Both the position numbers and the translations under genes were made by a program. From Mikania micrantha (Eukaryota; Streptophyta; Magnoliopsida; Asterales; Asteraceae), in the NCBI GenBank assembly GCA_009363875.1, contig CM018695.1:65532907-65596906 (forward strand): a stretch of 64,000 bases of DNA. The letters run 5' to 3'. Shown here piece by piece: positions 55,446 through 64,000 of this stretch (position 1 is its first letter; each line of letters starts with the position of its first letter). The notes beneath the pieces were generated by a model. That model had not been told where the DNA came from. It searched no databases and worked only from the letters and a program-made list of their open reading frames with translations.

Positions 55446-55850
55446 TGTTAATGCCTCATCACAAAGCTTGAATGTAACTAAATTTACTCATTAATTACAT
55501 AACCAGCAACAATTTATCACCATCCATCTGCAGTTCTTGAAGGTACAAAACCTTTGTTGCACAGTCGAATCAAACAAAGGATTACAAAACAAGTATATTT
55601 TGGTTTGAATATTTTCTATTAGAAACTCACGTATTTGGTTTCTCAAAACCTTCTGCCATTCATAAAAGACCCACTAACTTACATATATATGAAATTAAAC
55701 TACAACTAGAAACATGCAACGTGATAACATGAGAGGAGAACCACCCCATGTTTTGACCCACTAACAAAAACTTATAATAATTAATAAACTACAAATAAAC
55801 TTCTAATATGACCCATAACCCATAATTTAACCCGTCAAGATTACCCAACA
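55446..55850 (-). repeat. Probable 3' LTR of the gag-only copia element
   Basis: The right edge CCCAACA (55850) is followed by TTCACCCCCG, the complement of a purine tract CGGGGGTGAA. The minus strand then starts TGTTGGGTAATC, a normal LTR start, with a TATATATG word at about 55685. The left edge is uncertain (TGTTAATGCC at 55446 or TGTTGAGAAG at 55372). Confidence 0.5.
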
Positions 55851-55886
55851 TTCACCCCCGTAATCTTGATATTTTGACCAATTTCC

Positions 55887-56691
55887 TCAAAGTAGAGTCG
55901 GTTCTTCCTCTTGAATCAAATTTGCTTCTTTATCTTTGTCTTTCCATTTTGTGCACTCATATCCAAAATGCCCAAATTCTCCACAATCAAAGCATCGAAA
56001 CCCACTTTTGTCACCTCGACCCGTGCCTCTTCCACGTCCTCTTTCACCTCTACCGAATCCTCTTCCTCGGCCTCTTCCTCGTCCATATTGCCTTTCATCA
56101 TGCCTATCATTCTTAACCATCAAAAGTTTTCCTTGCTCATCATCTCGTGCTTCAAGACTTTGAATTCTTTCTTCATATGCTTTCACTCTCCCAACCGCTT
56201 CCTCAAATGGCATAGTTGCAAGATCCGAGTATTGTTCAATGGGAGCAACAATTGGCAAATACTTCTTAGGGAGCGAGTTTAGAAACTTTCTCACACTCAC
56301 CTCCTCTTCAAGGGTTGAACTAAGACTTTTAGATTTAGCAACAATACCACTAATCTTACCCGCGAAATCGTTGATTGATTCATCGTCCTTCATTTTCAGC
56401 CTTTCTAATTCGTTCCTCAACGTTTGTAACCTTGCCTTTTGCACTCGATCGGCTCCTAGATAACGAACCCGGATTGATTCCCAAACATCCTTCACATTTT
56501 TGTGCCTAGAAACTTCCAAAAGAATATTTTCTGGAAGAGTTTGATATATTATACCTTTAGTGGTATAATTCTTTTTCTCATCAACCTCGTCTTTGGTTAT
56601 AGCATCCCAATGTCCATATGCCCTCAAAACAGTTTCAATCATAATAGACCAAGTAGTATAATTAGTCTCGGTTAATTTTGGACATTGAAAC
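55887..56691 (-). CDS. Gag-only copia-like ORF, N-terminus cut
   Basis: 251 codons from a Met at 56642; the frame stays open upstream to 56691 (FQCPKLTETNYTTWSIMIE), so the true N-terminus is beyond the Gypsy-C insertion. UBN2-type gag: NVKDVWESIRVRYLGADRVQ, LRNELERLKMKDDESI, KISGIVAKSKSL, FLNSLPKKYLP. An Arg/Gly-rich segment follows, then one zinc knuckle, CFDCGEFGHFGYEC. It stops only 36 bp before the LTR edge with no protease, integrase or RT after it. A gag-only layout (compare TR-GAG elements) is the simple reading; internal deletion of pol is the alternative. Confidence 0.75.
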
Positions 56692-58832
56692 TGTCACACC
56701 CCCACCTCTTGTCACCTGAGATGAGATCAGTCATCACTCGGATATAGTTGCGGAAGCATAGTGGTGATGTCTCCGAGATGAGGTGTGACTTACTTGAACC
56801 GATATCACAGCACACAGATTCACTTAAGATAAATATATTCCAAGGTTTCGTAAATACATCAACATTTCAACTTAGTTTATTACACAATCTAATATCCCAA
56901 TAATTACAAAAGTGTGATGTGCATCCTCACCGTCTCGTCACTGTTGCCCTACAAAAATGTTGAGATTGAAACGTCAGCACAAAGCTGGTGAGTTCGACAG
57001 TTCAGTTAGAACAATATGATAAGATAAGTATGTTCACAAAAAGATCAGTTCTGGATAACCATGGGACCCGTATCTAGTTCCTTTCGGACAGTTGTTCGTT
57101 CACGAAGATACTACCCGTCGATAGATATCTTAATGCCTCATTATCTTAATGTCTATCACTAACATTAAGAAGTTGTTATGGAAATAGGTACCAAACATTC
57201 ACACAAGGGGAGATGCAATCCTCCCAGCAAATGGTTTGTCAGACAATAGTACTATCAATGGTTCCTGTTCGGCCCCACATGGGTTCACTAGATACAGTTC
57301 AAGAGATGAGGACTTTTGATACTGTGATAGAGATACTAACGGCAAAATCCCATGAAATCACACAAAAGTCACATGAAATCACACAGATATCAGTGATGCA
57401 TATCATATGTTCAAAAAAATAGTTTGCAGAGTTACCCCGATGTTTATAAAACAATAAAGAGAAAAGGGGTTGTACAAAACTCACTTGATATTTCAAAGTA
57501 GTAGAAACACTCGCAACTGATGCTAATAGTGAAATTCTGCATTAGTTTATGTTTAATATGTTATTTATGTTCCAACTCACTAATTAAATCCTTTTGAACG
57601 TCCAATGTCAAAGACATTGCCTTGAAAGTCATCAAACCGGTATTAAATTAATAGTTATTTATTTTAGTGAAATATCATACCATGTATGATAATGTAGGAA
57701 CCTATACTTATTCAGATTCCCACTACTAGGTTGATGACACCCTTGATTAATCAGTATAATCTCAGATTAACCAAATAGTTAATGTTGTTGATTATAATGC
57801 TTAAGCAGTTACTAGACAGGTTAATGGCTTAGGAATGATTAATCCTTGTTATTGATTACCCGAATATCATGAAATATCACAATGTGGTATTAGAATAGGT
57901 TTAATAACCATGTTTAACATACTGATATGACTGTTATCAGAAACGTCAGATAATCGTTCCAATGAGTATGTTAATGATTGTGATTAGTTTGAAACACATG
58001 GCTTTCACGTTGCATGTCAAAGATTGATCAAACTAATCATCTACATTGTCATAATCAAATGGTTTAAACCATTATAACCATTGTTATGATTCCATGCAAA
58101 CCAGGCATTACAACGGCTCAAAACAAGGATTTACCCATTAACAATTCGAGTTTGTCACACAAAATCAATCCTAGCCATCTTCTAAGCAACAATCAACAAC
58201 CCTAACTATATCATTACGTTCAAACTCAAGATTTAATCAATAAAAATCAAACTAGAAGGTTTAAAATGAACCATTACCTAATCTGACGGATTCCAACGGA
58301 TGAAATGATGATCAAAACTTGTTTTAACGCTTCTGGATGCGATCTAAACGTCGTGAGGCCTTCAAATACGAAGAAATGATGAATTGGATGAAGATTTTCG
58401 TGGTTTTGTGGCTGGTACGTCGTGAGGATGATGAAAAATGAGGATTAGGATGAAAATCTTGATTTTTAAGCAAGTTGCCCGACCAATTCACCCCAGGCGC
58501 ATCGCCTGGCCACCCGCAGCCATACCAGGCGTACCGCGCGGACAAGGGGCACCCAAATATTTTCGAGGATGACCCGCGCGCATCGCCTAGGTCGTCCCTT
58601 GGGTTGGGGCGTACCGCCCCAGAGGTTTTTCACCCGTTTTTCGACGGAAACTTCGTTTCGCGATTCCGGACAATCCGTAACTCCGTTTCGCGCACGGTTT
58701 TCGCCCACGTTCATCGTTTTTCGCATACTATCATCCCATATTAATTTCGGCGACCAATTCAACGTGGATTTTAAACACGATCAAATGTGCTCAATTCATT
58801 GCTGACGTAATTCTTCGTACGCGATTATCACA
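56692..58832 (-). repeat. Gypsy-C 3' LTR
   Basis: About 2.14 kb, plus-strand ends TGTCACACCC...GATTATCACA. In reverse complement its U3 shares GAACGTGGGCGAAAACCG and neighbouring text with the Gypsy-A LTR (27165-27215), and further blocks near 57590-58260. Around 58490-58625 it has CpG-rich near-palindromes such as GGCGCATCGCC and GGCGTACCGC. Confidence 0.9.
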
Positions 58833-58896
58833 GTCTGCTCCTGTTAGAAAAATTCCGTCCCGAAATTTTAGTGAAGACTTACTTGATAACAATTGA

Positions 58897-61020
58897 TCAT
58901 GAAAATAGGTGTGGGTATTTCTGTTTCATCTGATCTTCACGTTCCCACGTATATTCAGGTCCACGCTGTGAATTCCATCGAATTTTGACAATAGGTATGC
59001 GACTGCGTTTCAGTACCTTCACCTCTCGATCCATTACTTCCACTGGTTCTTCCCTGAAGTGAATTTTCTCATCAATTTGGATTTCTTTCAGAGGTACGAT
59101 CAGTGATTCATCAGCTAGACATTTCTTCAAATTTGATACATGGAAAACATCATGAACGTTACCGAGTTCAGGAGGTAATTCAAGTCTGTAGGCCACTGAT
59201 CCGATTCGTTCAAGAATTTTGAATGGTCCTACAAATCTTGGTGAAAGTTTACCTCTTTTTCCAAATCTAAAGATACCCTTCCATGGTGAAACTTTAAGCA
59301 TTACTAGATCATCGACTTGAAATACCAAGGGTCTACGACGATTGTCGGCATAACTCTTTTGTCGATTGCGTGCAGCTTTAATTCGTTCTTGAATCAGTGC
59401 GATCTTATCAGTTGTTTCTTGAATGAGTTCTGGGCCTATGATTCGATTTTCACCTACCTCTGACCAACAGACAGGTGATCTACATTTGCGTCCATTGAGT
59501 GCTTCAAATGGAGCGCGTTTAATACTGGTATGATAGCTGTTGTTATATGAGAATTCAACAAGTGGAAGATGAATATCCCAGCTACCACCAAAATCAATCA
59601 CACAGCTTCTCAACATGTCTTCCAGAGTTTGATTAGTTCGTTCGGTTTGCCCGTCAGTTTGTGGATGATAAGCTGTGCTCATATTGATTTGTGTGCCCAG
59701 AGCATTCTGAAGAGTTTGCCAAAATCGTGATGTAAATCGACTATCTCTATCCGAAATTATAGAGATTGGTACCCCATGTCGAGACACAATCTCCTTAACA
59801 TAAAGTTTAGCAAGTCGATCCATGGAGTAATCCTCTCGGATGGGTATGAAATGCGCAGATTTAGTAAGACGATCAACGATAACCCATATAGAGTCATGAT
59901 TATGCGATGTTCTAGGTAGTTTAGTGATAAAATCCATAGAGATCTGATCCCATTTCCACATGGGAATCTCCGGTTGTTGTAATAACCCAGAAGGACGTTG
60001 ATGTTCAGCCTTAACCTTTAAACAAGTTAAGCATCGACCCACGTATTCTGCAATGTGTTTCTTCATTCCAGGCCACCAGTAAAAATCTTTAAGATCTTTA
60101 TACATTTTATCAGCGCCCGGATGAATAGAATACCTGGATTTGTGCGCCTCATCCAAAATGATTGTTCTGGAGTTACCGAATAAAGGAACCCATAATCGGC
60201 TTTTGAAATATAACACTCCATCAGTCTCAACTTCAAGTTTCTTGTCTAATCCCTTCAGTTCCTCAGCAGGATAGTTCAGTGCTTGTAAAGCTTGTTGCTG
60301 AGCTTCTTTGATTTGAGGAATTAGACTGGTTTGAATAGTCATACCTAGTGCTTTCACACGTAACGGTTTGACTCGTTCTTTGCGACTCAAGGCATCGGCT
60401 ACGACATTCGCTTTACCCGGATGATAACGAATTTCACAGTCATAATCGTTCAACAATTCAACCCACCGCCTTTGTCGCATATTAAGCATCTTCTGATCTA
60501 GAATGTGTTGAAGACTTTTGTGATCAGTGTATATAATACACTTAGTTCCATACAAATAGTGTTTCCAAATCTTGAGTGCAAACACTACTGCACCAAGTTC
60601 TAGATCATGAGTGGTATAATTCTTCTCGTGTACTTTCAATTGTCGAGAAGCATAAGCAATCACTTTATCGTTCTGCATTAAAACACACCCCAGCCCTTGG
60701 CGGGAAGCATCACAGTACACTGTGAAGTTATCGATACCTTCCGGTAATGCCAAGATAGGTGCATTGCAGAGTTTGTGTTTCAACAGTTGGAACGCCTCCT
60801 CCTGTTGAGAACCCCATATAAACGGTTGATTTTTCTGTGTCAATGTAGTTAGTGGCAGGGCTATCTATGAGAAGTTCTTGATAAATAGACGATAATAACC
60901 TGCCAGCCCTAAGAATTGACGTATTTCAGTTGGGGTTCGCGGTGTTTCCCATTGTTCTACAGCTTTAATCTTACTGGGATCCACCTGAATGCCATCTTGA
61001 TTCACTACATGCCCGAGAAA
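58897..61020 (-). pseudogene. Gypsy-C pol: RT end, RNase H, integrase, chromodomain
   Basis: 648 open codons from 60843, with the RT thumb readable above it to 61020 across one stop (near 60869). RNase H: YCDASRQGLGCVL, TDHKSLQHIL and NVVADALSRK. Integrase zinc region: HPGADKMYKDL and CLTCLKVKAEH. DDE core: SMDFITKLPRT, ISDRDSRF and HPQTDGQTERT. C-terminal region KLSPRFVGPFKIL and chromodomain-like end (IRWNSQRGPEYTWE). The nonsense at 61021-61023 turns the usual REVQFLGH glutamine to stop. Confidence 0.94.
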
Positions 61021-62270
61021 TTACACTTCTCGTAACCAAAACTCACACTTGGAGAACTTGGCATATAATTTTTCACGTGCCAATAATTCTAAGATCAGTT
61101 TCAAGTGTTGAGCATGTTCTTGTTGGCTTCGAGAATAAATAAGAATGTCATCAATAAATACAATCACAAACTTATCCAAGTAAGGCCTACACACCCGATT
61201 CATAAGATCCATGAAAACTGCAGGTGCATTTGTTAATCCAAACGGCATTACTAGAAATTCATAATGCCCGTACCGAGTTCGGAACGCAGTTTTAGGAACA
61301 TCATCTTCGTGCACTCGTAATTGATGATACCCGGATCTTAAATCAATTTTTGAGAAGTAAGTAGCGCCTTGAAGTTGATCAAACAGATCATCTATACGTG
61401 GCAATGGATAACGGTTTTTTATTGTTAATTTATTGAGCTCTCTGTAGTCAATGCACATCCTGAATGATCCATCCTTCTTTTTCACAAAAAGGACTGGTGC
61501 TCCCCAGGGTGAGAAACTAGGTCTAATAAAACCCTTGTCTAATAATTCTTGCAGTTGACCTGAAAGCTCTTGCATCTCTAAAGGTGCTAAACGATAAGGA
61601 GCTTTAGCCACAGGTGCTGCACCTGGAATCAGATCAATTCGAAATTCAACTTGCCTCGCTGGGGGTAATCCTGATATATCGTCAGGAAAGACTTCAGGAA
61701 AATCCTTGACTACTGGAATATCTTCGATACGTTTTTGTGAAGAGCTGTTATTGATCACATATGCTAGAAAGGCCGGACACCCTTTCCGTAAGCATTTCTG
61801 AGTTTGCATACAAGAAATGATACCCAGTTTTCTACCAGCTCGTTCACCTTGAACTATCAGTGTATTACCATCAGGTAATGGAATACGGATCCCCTTATTT
61901 TTACATATTACTTCATCTTGGTTAATAGAAAGCCAGTCCATACCGACAACAACATCAAAGCTCCCAAGCTCAATAGGAAGTAAATCGATATTGAAAAGAT
62001 GATCATTCAGATTCAAGGAACATCCTTGAATAACACTGTTAGTTTTAATCAACTTGCCATTAGCAAGTTCAATCACGTAAGGAGTTTCTAGTTCTACCGC
62101 AGGCAATGATAGTAATGATGCAAATTCAGGAGAGATAAAACTCCTATCTGCCCCCGTATCAAAAAGAACTGATGCATATAGGTTATTGAGTAAGAACGTA
62201 CCAGTAACAATGTTAGCATCGTGTCTTGCCTCGGTAGCACCAATCTGAAAAGCTCTACCTCTAGCTTCAT
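61021..62270 (-). pseudogene. Gypsy-C protease and reverse transcriptase
   Basis: The open frame extends from about 62270 (ARGRAFQIGATEARHD) through the protease active site LFDTGADRSFIS (about 62140-62165) and LGSFDVVVGMDWL into RT. RT has PSFSPWGAPVLFVKKKDG and KIDLRSGYHQLRV, with the catalytic FIDD at 61147-61158, and ends at CEFWLREV before TAA 61021. A 1-base frame change near 62268-62275 separates it from gag. RT catalytic residues are intact. Confidence 0.93.
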
Positions 62271-63595
62271 TTCCCCGGATTGGTGTTATTATTATTTGGA
62301 CAGTTTCTAATCAAGTGATCAGGACTCCCGCACTTGTAACAGGACCGATTCGTTTGCGTGGTTTGTCGGGATGCTGGGTTCGGTTGGCGAGCAGGCAGGC
62401 TACAATACTTGGTGTAGTGTCCAACTCTATTACAGTTGGCACAAGTAGGACATAGCCCAGTATGATGAAATGAACAACGAGTACATTTAGGCGCCTGCCC
62501 AGTGTAACCTTTCCTCTCGGAAATCACCGCACCATAATTTCTCCCGACTGGGTTGCTAGTTTCAGCCGGAACCTTGGCCTTAGATTTTCCAAACCACTTT
62601 CGTTTGTTACCTTTAGACACATTCGAGGTACCAATATCACTACGACCCACGGCCGTCTGAGTTTTTTTTGACAACATACCACTCCTTACCGCCTCATCGG
62701 TAAGCTTTGTGGTCAACAGAATTGCACGTTTGAGGGTTGTGGGTTCAGCTGCGGTTACCATTCCCCGAATCTGGGGAATCAGACCCTTAATGTACTTCTC
62801 GATCAACGCTGCTTCTGTAGGAAACATATCGGGAAGTAAACAAGTAAGTTCGTGGAAACGATGAGTGTACGCCAAGCAATCAGCCCCGGTCATTGAATGA
62901 TTCCAAAACTCCTTATGGAGCTTTTGAATCTCGGTGAGTGGGCAGTAGTCTGATCTAATCAGAGTTTTAAATTCGTTCCAACCCATCGAGTCGACTGTAG
63001 CCGAGCCCAGTGTTTTTGCCTGGGTATTCCACCAGGTCAAAGCTGATTCTTTAAAAGAACAGGCAGCATAAGACACCTTATGCTCCTCCAAACACTGGCT
63101 GATTTTAAGTTTCGTTTCCATTTCCTCGATCCACCTTATCAATCCAGCCGCTCCTTCCTTGCCAGTAAAAGTAGGAGGGTTACAGGAAACAAAATACTTG
63201 TAAGTACATCCCTGTCGTGGTGGATCAGGAATAGTTGTAGTTGTGCCAGTGGTATGATGAGTTTCTACGTTGCCACCAGTAGCATTGTGTTCTGTGTGAT
63301 TGTGGTCCCCACCAGAACCCGAAGTGATATGAGGTTGATGTGGTATCAAAACACCACAAGCTGATAGCTGTTCACGTACTATTCGCGCTATCATTGCTTC
63401 GTTTGATTCAGATCCACTTGCACCTGCAGGTGGAGCAGTGTTCGCTCCTGGGTTCACTGGTGGAGCAGTGTTTGTTTCCAGATTAACCTGTGGATCCGGA
63501 TTTGCTTCAGTATTTACTGGTGGACCTTGATTTAACTCCGGATTAGTAATGTTCCTGATAGATCTCTTAGTCGGTCGACCTCGTTTGGGAGCCAT
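62267..63595 (-). CDS. Gypsy-C gag
   Basis: 442 intact codons from ATG 63595. Basic start MAPKRGRPTKRSIRN, then a low-complexity region with repeated NPGANTAPP/VNLETN-type units (15-55). The capsid core has GKEGAAGLIRWIEEMETKL, ALTWWNTQAKTLG and YTHRFHELTCLLPDM. Cys/His units are CTRCSFHHTGLC, CANCNRVGHYTKYC and CYKCGSPDHLIRNC. It ends just before the frame change to protease. It would form the particle and bind RNA. Confidence 0.94.
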   Translation of the reverse strand: MAPKRGRPTKRSIRNITNPELNQGPPVNTEANPDPQVNLETNTAPPVNPGANTAPPAGASGSESNEAMIARIVREQLSACGVLIPHQPHITSGSGGDHNHTEHNATGGNVETHHTTGTTTTIPDPPRQGCTYKYFVSCNPPTFTGKEGAAGLIRWIEEMETKLKISQCLEEHKVSYAACSFKESALTWWNTQAKTLGSATVDSMGWNEFKTLIRSDYCPLTEIQKLHKEFWNHSMTGADCLAYTHRFHELTCLLPDMFPTEAALIEKYIKGLIPQIRGMVTAAEPTTLKRAILLTTKLTDEAVRSGMLSKKTQTAVGRSDIGTSNVSKGNKRKWFGKSKAKVPAETSNPVGRNYGAVISERKGYTGQAPKCTRCSFHHTGLCPTCANCNRVGHYTKYCSLPARQPNPASRQTTQTNRSCYKCGSPDHLIRNCPNNNNTNPGK

Positions 63596-63910
63596 TATTC
63601 TGCTAACATGCAGACAAAGCTCAGGTCAGTTCAAGAACATTAAAGATATAACCCGTTTGATCACATTAATTCAAGCATATTCAGTTACACTAAAAATTTC
63701 TGATGCTGAAAATGTGATTATAAGAAGATACAATATAACTACATTGATATTGTTCAACCATGTTCTCAGTACATAGAAATCACCCAAATGCTTGTAGTTA
63801 TACTTAGTCCTACTATTCCAGAAACATGTCATATTATCACTCAGCTCACTGCATTGTGATATTAATAGTGATATACTGTTATTTACATGTTTTTGGTATA
63901 GGCTCAGGTA
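63596..63910 (-). other. Gypsy-C leader
   Basis: AT-rich non-coding sequence upstream of gag. No primer site yet. Confidence 0.55.
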
Positions 63911-64000
63911 GGACTTTGAAACGTTGCCACACAGGACTTTGATATGGTGCCACAAGGGACTTTGATATGTTGCCACAAGGGACTTTGATATGTTACCACA
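63911..64000. repeat. 23-bp tandem repeat at the window edge
   Basis: About four units built on GGACTTTGATATGTTGCCAC (then A-A-G), the first unit variant. It continues to the last base, so the array is longer than seen. Position fits the Gypsy-C leader or a sequence inserted in it. Confidence 0.75.

Larger units (their letters stand above)
56692..64000 (-). mobile_element. Gypsy-C, chromovirus-type element, runs off the window
   Basis: Minus-strand Ty3/gypsy element: 3' LTR at 56692-58832, pol 58897-62270, gag 62267-63595 and leader to the edge. The 5' LTR and primer site are outside. It is inserted in the gag-only ORF, with left TSD candidate GAAAC (56687-56691). Pol is interrupted by only two stops and one frame change. 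LTR blocks are shared with Gypsy-A although the ends differ. Confidence 0.93.

Overview
The window is a stretch of nuclear DNA from a flowering plant, almost certainly a eudicot and probably a daisy-family (Asteraceae) species. That family guess is inference: it rests on the style of the FERONIA-like kinase and of the chromodomain gypsy, copia and SINE families. There are spliced host genes, no bacterial operons, and most of the 64 kb is nested transposable elements, many with target-site duplications (TSDs) that can be read by eye.

1-17.7 kb is one old minus-strand Ty1/copia pol remnant (Copia-A). It is cut four ways: by a solo gypsy LTR (960-3094, TSD TCTAG), by a complete copia element on the plus strand (Copia-B, 3670-9602, TSD TTCCA) and by a complete copia on the minus strand (Copia-D, 9767-17287, TSD ATTCT). 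Copia-D itself carries a solo LTR (16109-16953, TSD AATCG). 17.7-21.4 kb is AT-rich spacer with a CACTA transposon end, a PIF/Harbinger-like end that breaks an NHL/LEA-2 membrane-protein gene, and a SINE.

21.4-50.8 kb holds the host gene of most interest. A FERONIA-like kinase ORF (21840-22979) continues in frame, past two stop codons, into the first exon of a second, RLCK-VII-like kinase domain ending at a splice donor (23126). The C-lobe exons of that second domain, with degenerate catalytic motifs, lie on the same strand 26.5 kb away (49666-50762). Between them is a retrotransposon nest: a broken copia (Copia-C) with its own solo LTR, a 2.9-kb duplicate of the 3' end of Gypsy-A, Gypsy-B (minus strand) and Gypsy-A (plus strand). 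I read this as a tandem-kinase gene whose intron was filled by elements and which has lost one exon.

51.2-55.2 kb is a hAT-type element with an 8-bp TSD containing a fold-back MITE, an old solo Gypsy-B-type LTR (TSD AGACC) and a SINE with a 14-bp TSD. 55.4-56.7 kb is a copia-like element that seems to carry only gag. 56.7-64 kb is Gypsy-C (minus strand), which runs off the right edge.

All three gypsy families look like chromodomain-bearing chromoviruses (Tekay/Del-like) and share a palindrome next to the polypurine tract. None has an intact pol. Gypsy-B keeps an intact extra coiled-coil ORF upstream of gag, nearly identical LTRs, and a tRNA-like segment inside each LTR.
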